Source: Pycnopodia helianthoides (lineage: Eukaryota; Echinodermata; Asteroidea; Forcipulatida; Asteriidae). Taken from it: a stretch of DNA of 64,000 nt. Position 1 is the first letter of the stretch; the number at the start of each line of letters is the position of its first letter. Positions 48,201 through 60,200 of this stretch are shown here, piece after piece. Location of the stretch: assembly GCA_032158295.1 (NCBI GenBank), contig CM063261.1:1984001-2048000 (forward strand). Direction: 5' to 3'. Both the position numbers and the translations under genes were made by a program. The notes beneath the pieces are model-generated. The model searched no databases. It was not told where the DNA came from and worked only from the letters and a program-made list of their open reading frames with translations.

Positions 48201-51200
48201 GCTCATCAATTCAAAATGGCACACCAACACTTTCAAAATCAAATTGGAACTCCACAAAAATATTAGTAAATGAAATTAGCGAAGTATAAAGCTACAAGTA
48301 GATAAAATGAGGTTAGGTCGACTAACTTCAGAAGTGAATATGATGGCAAATGCAAAGACAAATAATGTTTGAGAGGTTAGGGGAGAACAGGTTTCTCTTA
48401 TCGTGAGATATGCAAATCAAATATTTTCTGTTATTTAAAAGCAAATCATGAAGTCTGAAAGCTTATTAGAAAGTTACTATTACGCATGTTTTTTTTTTTA
48501 TCAGAACAAAAATGAGACGCAACCACAAAAACAAACTTTGTCTGTCCACAACAGACCCCCATTCTTAAAGACAAAAAAATGCTAGAAATAAAAAAAAATT
48601 ACGAATAATTTAATTTGCAAGAGATCTCTCACGGATCATACATAGGTGATTGGTATATGTAATGATTTCGGCACCCCCGAACAAAGCCGTTGACAAAATA
48701 GGGAGACCGCCGACATTAGGGCTCGATAGCTCATCAGTTTGTAGAGCGCCGGCACGTTAGTTCGGAGGTCTCAGATTCAAGTCCAACTCCAGTAAAGTTT
48801 TTCTTTGTTCATCACAAAAATATCTCTAAAAACCTTTTAAAAAACTGGAGTATCAGCATACGCCCTGATACTTGGCTTACTCAAATCTTATTCTTATCTT
48901 CAAAATGGCAAACACTTTTAAAAACCATTTTGTTCAAACCCAAAACCCCTGAAGTGTTTGTGAAAGCATCTCATACTTTTGCCACTGAAATATTTCAAAA
49001 TAAAAGAAGGAACTTCTACAGATTTCATGCAGTTTGCTAGTCTAGTTCCTAAGCTTAGTTTGTAACTATAGCGACAGTAGGTAATTCAAAGTTACTTTAT
49101 GTGGTAAAGTGACAACCCAACTTAATATGGTCCAGTGGTAAACAACAGTCAAGAAACAAACAAGAACAAGATAAACATGCTCAAAGGACAACAAAAACAA
49201 ATGTCACAGAAACTATTAATCGTTTGTAAGACTAGTTACGTAACTGATTAAATGCTACTTTACAGAACTCGTATGATGCTGGTTACACCATTGGTTATGC
49301 TAGTTACCGCAATGGTGATGCTAGTTACACATTGGCAATGCTAGTAATAGCATTGGCGATGCTAGAAATACCATCGGTAATGCTAGTTACACATTGGTGC
49401 AGCTAGTTACAGTATTGGTTATGAAAGTTACACTATTGGCAATGATAGTTTAGTGTTGGTAATACCAAGTTACCACGTCGGTTAATCTAGTTACAACATT
49501 AGCTTCATTGGTATTCATGTACACGTATACCTGTGCATGTAGTTGAAGAACTGGTGAAGCTAGTTAGAGCATTGATAAAACTTGTAACCACATTGGTAAT
49601 GCTAGTTACATGTATATCACTGGTAATGCTAGTAACAGAGTTGGTAATGCTACAGGGTATAGAACAACATTGGAAATACTGTAAAAAAAATTATAGAATC
49701 GTCGCCAATTTTGCTTTTACCATCTGGCTGAAAATAAGAGTCTGAGCACAATTTCAAAGAGCTGTTTACCAGAAAATGGTACTCATCCAGTTTATACTCT
49801 AAGCAAAATATAGCAGGGAACCAGTCACAAACAGTATGCATGACATGGTATTTTGGCTGGTAACCTGTTTCTGCTAAGCAAGATTTTTTGGTGCTTCGCA
49901 ATTTTGTGTGTGTGCTGAACAACTTTATGAAATTTGGCTCGTATTGGCATGGGAAACCAATGATAAACAATGTCTGGTGAGATTTGGCTGTGGATGCGGC
50001 TACCAAGCAAGCTTTTTCGCATGCTTAGCAGAAAAGTTGTGGACTTAAGCAGATGTACTGAAATGGTGACAGGGAAACACTGTGTTTCAAAGAACCCACC
50101 ACTGACACAAAAAGATGGTTTACAATGTTGACAGTCAATAACCAGGTTTACTTTTGCATCATTGTATCCTACAGAAGAACAAATTGATTCAGCATAACAC
50201 TGTCTGCCGGTTGATTCCTCTAAGCTTTCAGGATTTTAAATTACGCTATCTGTGCTCTGCAGTTGAGAAATTCTTTTTATCGAGAGAAAAACAACTTTTG
50301 TAGGGGGAAAACTTAACACTGAATTTCCAAGGTCAGTGAAAAAAATGATTCCATCAGTTAATCTGGGTCATTAGCAAGACATGACCCTATTTGAGATACG
50401 ACCCTATTTGAGATACGACCCTATTTGAGATACGACCCTATTAGAGATACGACCCTATTTGAGATCAACCCTATTGAGAAAAGCGACCCTATTTAAGATA
50501 AAACACTTCTTGAGATGCAACACTTTCCGCCTGCAGAGTTTCAAGGTCGTATCTTGCTTGATCATTCCTAAATCTACCCACAAAACAATGGGGTAAAATA
50601 CCACCTTAATCGACTTAAAAATAATTGCAAAAGTACAAAGTAAGACAGTTTTCCTAAATAACTTGTTATGACCTCAGTGAGCCGGCTCTACAAAATAACA
50701 ATGAAGTGCCTTCAGAACTCAGTAATGAAACTTTTTACAGAACAGTTATAATTCTTGATAGCGAGGAGTAGTGCTCTTCCAGTGCTGACCATCTCTTAAA
50801 GGAACATTACAGAATTGGTAAGAAAAAAACTTGTAAAATATACTTTTTGGTCACAGATTTACATAAAACTTACACTGTCTAATGATGATGATAGCAGAAA
50901 ACATCCCTTGAAATATTTCTGTCTGAAATGCCACATTTGATGAGAAATGAATCAACTAATTGCTCAGTGAGCATTTTATTGATTTGTTGAATCTATATGA
51001 TTTCATGCAAAATGTGTAATCGGTTTTTCACTATTTTCTCGTGACCCAGATGGCCGATCGATCTCAAACTTCTACAGGTTTGTCAGTTGATGTATATGGT
51101 GGATTACATAAAGTGCTTACACCGCCAGCAACTGTTTTGTTAGCAAAAACCAATTCTGTAATGTTCCTTTAAGAATAAATTACATTAATATAGACAGCTA

Positions 51201-54200
51201 AACGATATCTGTGATATTTGTTCGTTTGTCTGCATGTGACGTAGGCTGCTAGGTATAACACAACAGGCTGTTGTAATAGGGAAAACAGGGTGGAACATTC
51301 CTGCCATGCAAACAAAAAAAATTTAATAAAAATCATTCGCCTCAACAACTCATGCTCAAACCACACTGTTATCGGACAATACGTCATACAGATTGCGTTA
51401 ACAGCAGTGCCAAAAACAAGTCTATTAATACAGCAATACCAAACCACCAATGGATTCTCAGTATTTATTTATATACCCTACTTACACAAACATAGCTCTT
51501 TTTTTTTTTTTTTTTACTACTGACTGTCTAAATAAATAGTTGATGCATTAAGAAATACCAGAAGTCTCTTGTCAATAGCGCTCTCCACTAATGCTAAAAA
51601 AACAGAAAGCCAGGTACCCGGATCTCAGACAACGTGTCAAATTTTGCAAATGGCAATGGCAATGGTATTTTAAATCCGTTTTAACGTGAGGTTACAGACT
51701 TCCAACTTTTTTTTCCAATTTCATAAGGACTCTGTAAATTGGAAAGAGAGTGCATCACAAAGCTGAATTCGACCTTGGAGCCCCATAATAACATGCATTT
51801 TGACCTCCCCCAATCCACCATAATCTCTGTGATTGCCCGACAGATTTTCAGTTTTTTTTCTTCTTCAAATTAGTGTGTTTCCTCTGTTGATTTTAACTGT
51901 AAAAGTATCAACATTTTGTTAGAAACCTTTTAAAGTCGTACACAATCTCTGACCCCTCCATTCCGCAGTCAAACTGTTTAGATGACCGTAAACAAAGTTC
52001 TGAAACTTTGAACAGCCTCTACGCAGGGACAAATTTCGCTTATAAGAAATTGCTTTAAAAACTTTTTAAGTACAAAATGGCTGCCCCATGACAACGGTCT
52101 ACACAGGAAATGCGATAAAGACTTCTGGTAGCTCAAAATAGGATAAACTATTAATTTCTTGCAATCTTTTATTTGATTAAATACGACTAATTCCTTAAAC
52201 CATATCTCGACAAAAAATATTACTTTAGGCTTAAATTACAGACCATATAACCTTTGTTTACAAAAAGAGTGACCTTGTACATTCCAGGGCTTTTCCTGGC
52301 AGGCAAGATACTACACTGGTCTTATGGGAAATTTCACATTTTGTGTCCTAATTTCCACATAAATTCAAGAGTCATAGAATAACTGCTGAACAAGTTTTGA
52401 GATCTGTACATCAAAAGTTGATTAAAATCAGACAGTGCAATCTCCACAAAATATCAGATTTGATGTTTTCTTCCAATGAGCTGTATACCAAATATGCCTG
52501 CAGGAAGTCCAAGCTCTGTGGTTCTTTTGTAAACACATGATATCACAGGTCACATGGTCTATAGTATACTTTAAATTCCCTTGTCAAGTTCCTGGAATAC
52601 ATACATGTAAGCCCCCTTTCACACTGGACAAATTTCCTGGAAAATTTTTAGTTGACCTTTTCACACTTGGAATTTCTGACCCTGGCAAACTCCTGAGAAG
52701 GAGCCATTTTCCAGGGGAAATGGCAACCCCTGCTTGGACGTAGGGTTAAGTAAGATAACCCGAGGTAAAAAACATAGTGTGGAGGTAAGGTTCCAAATTC
52801 CCCAGGAAATTCCCGGGGTTTCATACCCTGGGGATTGGCATCGGTAGTGTGAACAAGGCCATACAGGACAAAACATAACCAAATGAAGTCCGAACATGCA
52901 ACAACCAGCACACCCAAAACAGTGTGGTATTGTATTCGTAGGTTTACTAATTTATTCACATAAAAGCAATGTTTGCAATACAATTGCTCTGTCTGTTTTC
53001 TTTTTTGGTTTACCTCTTACTTGTTCATACCACACCACAAATTAATCATTCTTGTGTTTCTTTGCTTTGACTGTTGTTCTTACTTTAAAGGTATTTTACA
53101 GGATTGGCGAGAATAACAAAAAAAACCATTGTTCAATTTTAGTCTGAAAGCTTACTGATTATGAAGTTCATACTAGAACCATTTTTTTCTGTGAAATAGT
53201 TCCCTCTGCAGTTTGCGAAAAACTGTATCTGAAAACTTTAAAAAAAGCAACAACAACGCAACAGTTTATTTTGGTTGTTACACCTGTTTACACGCTGAAA
53301 ACTCTGCATAGTTTTTCACTATATTCTCCTGACTCACACAACGGATTAAGCCCAAATTTTTCACAGGTTTGTTATTTCATGTGTAAGGTTGATCACACAA
53401 AGCATGAACACTGTCTGCGACTATTTGGTCAGCTCTACCTGTATCATACCATTAATCTGAAGGGGTTGTTGTTGCAGGAACGGCACACATTTATTTGGTA
53501 AGACATACAGACTTGCAGACAAGATGGCAAACACATTGTACAAACTAAAATCTACTACCTCTATGATCTTATGAACTCTTACAAAACTTCAAATACTCTA
53601 TCGGGCGTTATTAACATGAAGCAGGGTATATAAATACGCCAAGACTCACAACAAACGTGTTGATGTTTGTAAAATAGGCTAGGTAAACACTCTGTTGCAT
53701 CGCTCGATCGGCAAACAACCTTTGAATGACAAATCCATTGGTGGAAGTAACGTTTAAATAATAACGACACAGTCAACTCCGCCACACATATATACTCAAA
53801 TACACCCAATAACTGTCATATGACGCAATCACCAAGGCCCAGTCATACCTCAAACATTAGTTGCGATAATTACACAAAATTATTCAGGAATTTGTGGTTT
53901 TGAAAACACCTTTCTTTGAAGGAGGTAAATTTGATTTGTGTCTTAACCAAAAAATATAATTTTCAAGGAAACCCCTTGAAGATGTCTGAAAGAAAATGGC
54001 AGGGGTCCAAGTTAAGACAAAAATGCTTGGCAAATTTCTATGCTAAGCATAAGAAAAAAGCAGGGTACCAGTCGCAATGATGTAAACTTATACATTATTT
54101 TGGCTGGTAACCTGTTTCTGCTAAGCAAGACTTTTTTGTGCTTGGCAACTGTTTGGGTTTACCAATGGGAGACTTGTGGACAGTAGGTGGCAGCAGACAT

Positions 54201-57200
54201 TCTGTGTAACTTTCCATTGTGTATGTTGATGCGATCATGTGCACATTACAGAGAACAATGGATTTAACCCGGTAAGTCTGCTGCCACCTAGTGTCACACA
54301 AAGTCTGCTGTTGTCACAAACTGCAGCCATAAGTCAGTGTCTCATCTTATCTGTGTGTTTAACACTTTGCTTTATCTTCAGAAACGAAGATTGCTACTGA
54401 TTGCTACTGACTACAGAGAGATGACAAAGTAATGGTTGTGAATTCTACATGGCGATGTACTCTACGCAACGGTGAACAAGTTATTATTTGACGATATGGT
54501 TGGGTCTTGTTTAATCCATGCCATAAAATGACTTGAGACACAATGGTGCTAAAATATTATTTATTCAAAAATGCTGTGTGTTTCATACAGACTATGTATA
54601 ATTACAAAAAGTGATTAACCAAACATGATGGAAATTAATAATTATGACACTAAAAATTCAAACTAACGCATGCTACGTACGTTTACACGTATAATGGATA
54701 TCTTAAGGGAGTATGAGGAGCAGCCAATCAGGGAGCTTGATACATAGTCCTTGTCAACTTCTGACCAATCACATTGTTTCTTTCAAAGGTAGTGAATGTA
54801 CTCCCTTCAAGGACCAAAATAGTCAGCCAATCAATTGGGTGCTTTGATTAGGTGTCAAATATGCAAGCTGGTTTTTGATTGGCCTAACAAATTAGCAGGT
54901 TTTACACACTTTTTTTTCTTTCTGTTATATGCTTTGTTCCGAGTCAAAAGATTTAACCAATCAGATATATTTTCAGCCAGCTCATCGGTTTAAATTGTTC
55001 AATATTTAACCTGCCAGGTGCTTGTTTACGATTGGCTGAAATATTTCAACCAATCCCACCAGTTTGCTTTTTTAAAACAAATTCAGAAATAGTCTGCTTG
55101 TTTGTGATAGGACAATTTAGAACGTATTTTTAAAGATTGACTGCTCACTTGTTAATCCCCAAAGACAGGGTTAAATTTCATGAACTATTCAAAGGAAATG
55201 AAACTTGAAAAGTGAGAAACATTCCCACCCAAAAACGACAACACTCAATCAAAAAAAAAAAAAATTGGAGTAATTTGGGGTGTAAATCAGTTACCCTGGC
55301 TCGCGGGGATAGTTCATGGCTGGGCTTGTGGGGCTCTGTGGCCCACTGGATATTTCATGTTTTACCGTTTGATCTACTGTGAATACTGGAACGATTCCCT
55401 GACATCTGTGAGGGGGATAAAGTATGCATCAATATATTTTAGCAAGAGATTAGGTACACATTTAAACGGTGACTTTCAAATCAATAAATGGAAGTTGAGG
55501 TGACTTAAATCAGGATCTTTTGTCCTTGAATCTGATACAGTATAAACTATTTCAAGCCTTAGTCAACCTTTCGATAATTAAAAATACTAACCTATGATAA
55601 TTGTTCAATGTAGTATGACCAAACTGTTTCATTTATGCTGCCTTCAAAATATGCACATATCATCTACAATGGCATAATATCTGCACTTAAATACACTTTT
55701 TTATTGCATAGAAAACAATGCCACACCCCTTTTGATCCCCAACCATCCCTCAATCCCGCCCTGATCCTGTTCCTTTCCATTGACCCCCAACACCTCACCT
55801 CACCCACCTCCTTGATCCAACACCCAATTGAAACCCTATACCTCATCTACCACTCCTCCCTGATGCGAACCCTCCACTTCGCCCATTCATTCAACCCCCT
55901 AAAGGCTTTTCCACCCAGTCTACCCTCACCCCATCCCTCTCCCGCCCCCCCCTAAGAAGCTATCCCATCACAACATACATCTTAAGATCCAAACCTCCCC
56001 TTCGCCCATTCATTCAACCCCCTTAAACCCTCTCCACCCAGTCAAACCCTCACCCTATCCCTTCCCCACCCCCTCCACCCCTTAGAACCTATCCCCTCTC
56101 AACATACATCTTGAACATTGGGGTCCTCCCTCTGTGGTGCTGTGTACCTAGACTTGTACCCCCTAAAACCTTCTCCACCCTCACCCCATCCCTTCCCCTC
56201 CCGCCTCCACCCATAAGAACCTATCCCCTCTCAAACATACGTCTTGACTGAATCTGGATTCTGCATGAGGGCCCTTGCGATGATGGCATTGGGGTCCTCC
56301 CTCTGTGGTGCTGTGTACCTAGACTTGTACATGCTGATGGGCGGTCTAACCACTGGTGGAACGACAAGAGGAGGCGGCCTTGGATGCCTGGGTCGTCTTG
56401 GCGATGATGAAGCAGTATAAAAAAAGGTTTTTAGAACTACAGGGTGGTACAACAGGGGTAGTTGAACTACAAGTCACCAGAGTGCCTTATTGGAGTAGAA
56501 AGTTCTACAAAATTGTAAGAATGTATAATTTGTTCAGATTATGCCATGGATTGATAAAAATATTAAAGAAACACCAGCTTAAAATGTTTCCTGAAAGAGT
56601 GTAATATTTTGGCTTTAAATTTAAATGAATGAAAAGTATGATATGGCATATTTCCCCCAGTCTCTATTTGCTACCTGTTTTTTCTAAAGGCTTTTATCTC
56701 TCGTTTTCTTAATAAACAGAATATTTAGAAAGCTGATGTAATTTTACCGAAGATGATTCTATAAAACCTTTGAAAAATTATTTTAAACTTCTTAAAAAAA
56801 AGCTGTTTTTAAAAGACAATTCTCACATTTTCTTAAAATTTTGTTTAGATAAGTCGTAAAATATTGTAAAAGTGCAATAACACTCGTGAGGAAGCAAAAA
56901 TCGTTTTTAAAATTTGGACAATTATTCAGTAACTCATAATTTTGTTCATTACCACTGTTGTACCCCCCCTCCCCCTCTTCCCTAACGGTTATACACAAAA
57001 TGATTAGACAAAAACACGTGGTGCACTCGTTACAATCATCAAATACAACGCTTCCATCCAGGGGTTGATTTTGAGCTGGCTGGGCTCTTCTCTGTTCAGT
57101 GAATTAGGTGCGCCATGCTAACATTCCAGGAATGCGAGTTATGCCGGCTGCACTTAAACATGCAAGGGATCGGCCCAAAAAATATCTGTGTGAAAATTTG

Positions 57201-60200
57201 TTTTTTTAAGTTCACATCTGTGTTGGTAGTTTTAAATATCATACTGTATATGTTTAGAAAAGGAGAAAAAAAACCTAGTATCATTTCCTTAATGGTCGGG
57301 TCATGTATTGGTTTTTCTCAACGTAATGCTGATTTACTGGCAAAATTGCAAAAGAAAGATACAATAAAGTCACATGTGAAAGTTTCAACTGAATAAAGTG
57401 TCTACTTGCTGAGAAAACAAGATTGAAACTTACTTTCGTAACAGCTTAGTTTTGATATCAAAGAAAGAAAAACAAGTTTCAACGTTTGCTCAGAGAGAAA
57501 AATTCTCAAAGTGATTAATACCAACCAGTATGAACTTTCCACCAACTGAACCTTCATCTTACAATTATTTTATAACTCAGTATGTGTCTATACAAACACA
57601 TTGCTTGCTCAGGAAAAACAATATGGGCAACTTATATCCAAACAATATCCACAGTTAAGCCGGAAATGGTGAAATTTTGCAACAACCAATTGAAACAATA
57701 TACTTCTCCTATTTGTTTAAATTTTTCTGAACTCGCACCAAGTGGCAGAGTCATTTGGCAATTCTACGGATACCGTTTTGTACCTTCCCTTTCAGACAAC
57801 AATAGGCCCCTGTAAAGCTACCATCTTATTGATCCCGATCCCTGTGTGAATGGGTACTGACTTGCATAATACAAAAATGGTACCAGACTATTTTGCCCTC
57901 CAAGCCTCGGTTTTAGGTTTGACTGATTTTTGAAAGTGACAAACACAAGATGGCAGCATAATAAGGGGTCTACACACAGTTAACAAATAGATTATGAACA
58001 TATATTACACTAGACAGTAGAGGGCGCTAATCAGCCTCCTACTTTAGGACTCGAAAAGCGTTAGCTTCCTCTTAGAACCAAAGCTTTTCCAAAATGTGCC
58101 ACTCGTAGAAAAAGCAGGCATCAGGAATGACATCCTTGACTCAAACACACACATTTTCAACACACAAAAATTGAAATGAAACTTCAAGAGTCTGTGTGAC
58201 ATTTTTTTCCAGGGGAATTTTTTTGAGTCGGTCCCCGGAGCGTGGTATGAGCTCTTCGGCATAAGCGGAATGTCACCTGACTGCCTCAACACGATTCCTA
58301 ATGCGTTCATGCTCTCCCTTTCACCACAGTATCAATACAGCTGCACGAACATTTCTAGAACACTGTTTTAATAATTTTTTCGATAATAATTATCCTTCTA
58401 AAATGTACAACTACAACCAGCCTGTTGTCCCGGTAAAAAAAAAGATACAACAGGCAACGAACAGTAAACAAAATAGGATCAGAACTTCCCGTCAAAATTT
58501 GGCATTTCATACAAAATTACGACTCAGTATTAATGTTGAACAAAGTATCAAAATCATGCAGAAACATGTAAAATATTCATAAATATTATGCACATTAAAA
58601 AACAAACTACGGTAATTTTGAAAATGGTGTTAATGAGTAACAGACCTTCGTTAGCATTTCAGATTTCATAAAAGTTTGATTCTAACTGTTCCTGGACCTG
58701 TGAATTAAGAAATCACAGTGGAACAATAGGCGGAACGACTACAAGAGTTATTTCTTAATTGTCTAAATTAATAAACAGCTAATTAAAAGACAATTATAGA
58801 CAGCAAAAGCCAACTTCAGCAAAAATGTTCTGAAACGTATCTACCCACATTCTGACAAATCCCCCAATAATTAATATTCAAAATTCAGTTATTAAGTTAA
58901 TAATAATTTACTCATATACATACTATGGGGATTTCCCCAACAAATACTTTAAGACCTACACATTTTCATTTCGTGCAAATTATTAAAAAATGACATTGAC
59001 AAAGTTCAGACATATACGAAAAAATTGGGATGCATCTGTTTGTAGATCCATTATGCAAAGTCATTTCTACTTTTTTTTTAAGAGCAATAATCTTTTCTCT
59101 CACCGCACAGAAAAATGCTGTTATTTTCGGACAACTTTCAGATTAAAAAATAAAATAGAGATAAACAAGGATTGCTTGGATCAATACATAACTAAGAAAA
59201 CAGAGCATTCCATTCCTTTTTAGGGGGGAAGGTTTAAAGGGTGGGAAGAGTTTGTAAACTAGCAGCCATGGATCACCATTCAGCGAGATTTGGCGAGACT
59301 TGACAAATATTTGACTAGATTTGTGAGACTTTCTCCCCCCACCGGAGTATCACTGGCAGGCACTGGCAGGCGCTGGCGGAACTCATGAAGCCTTCCTTTT
59401 GTTTTACGATATGAACTGTTTATCAAAACAAGTCACCTGCTATTGCATTATTCAATACCCTCACTTTCAAAAGCTTCGCCCACTCTGAGTCAAGTCTATA
59501 ATTTTACAAATTGTACATTGATATGGACAAGTGTAACATACATGTACACGATGCCTGTTTTTTAAACATCTGATTACAAAATGTTGTACTTTCTAGTTTA
59601 TTTCTCCCGTTTTGACGTGAACTTATCTATTTCCCCGAAGCAGAGAGTGCCAGGGTGGAAACAACAGCCTAAACGGAAATCGGCACTGCCGAGTTTTCTG
59701 CACCGTTGCGAAGAGAAGGTTCGACGGGCAACATCTGACATTTGGAAATGGACACAAATATTCGTGCATCCGATGACAAGCGATCTTTGGTAATGACTCC
59801 GTCCACGCAGCTGGCTGCAGTTTGCGGGATCCAGCAAAACCCTCAAAGTGAAAACCGTATAAAAAACAACACCGAAGGAATTTCCCCCCTGACCTTAAAT
59901 GTGGCAATTGAGAATAAAGTACACTAAGTCTCGACGATTAGAGAGAATGTTACTTCTGTTCTTGACGAATGGCCGACTTAAAGCAGATACTGTTCATGTT
60001 GCGTGTTTATCGTCATTTACTTGTAATGTATACTTGTGGAGCAATAGTTGCTTTAATCACTCCTTTTGACATAATAAATGGAATAAATGTTCACTTCAAG
60101 ATACCAGATTATTTAGTTCTTTTGAAGTACTGGCAAGAAAATCGTTTTTGTTGTTGTTGGTGTTACTGGTAAAAAACAAAAATAGCCGGTTAGCTTTTAT

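Noticed and set aside
59581..59930. Exon candidate with overlapping open frames on both strands
   Set aside because: No matching splice phases with the PDZ-LIM exons and no domain recognised; left unannotated.
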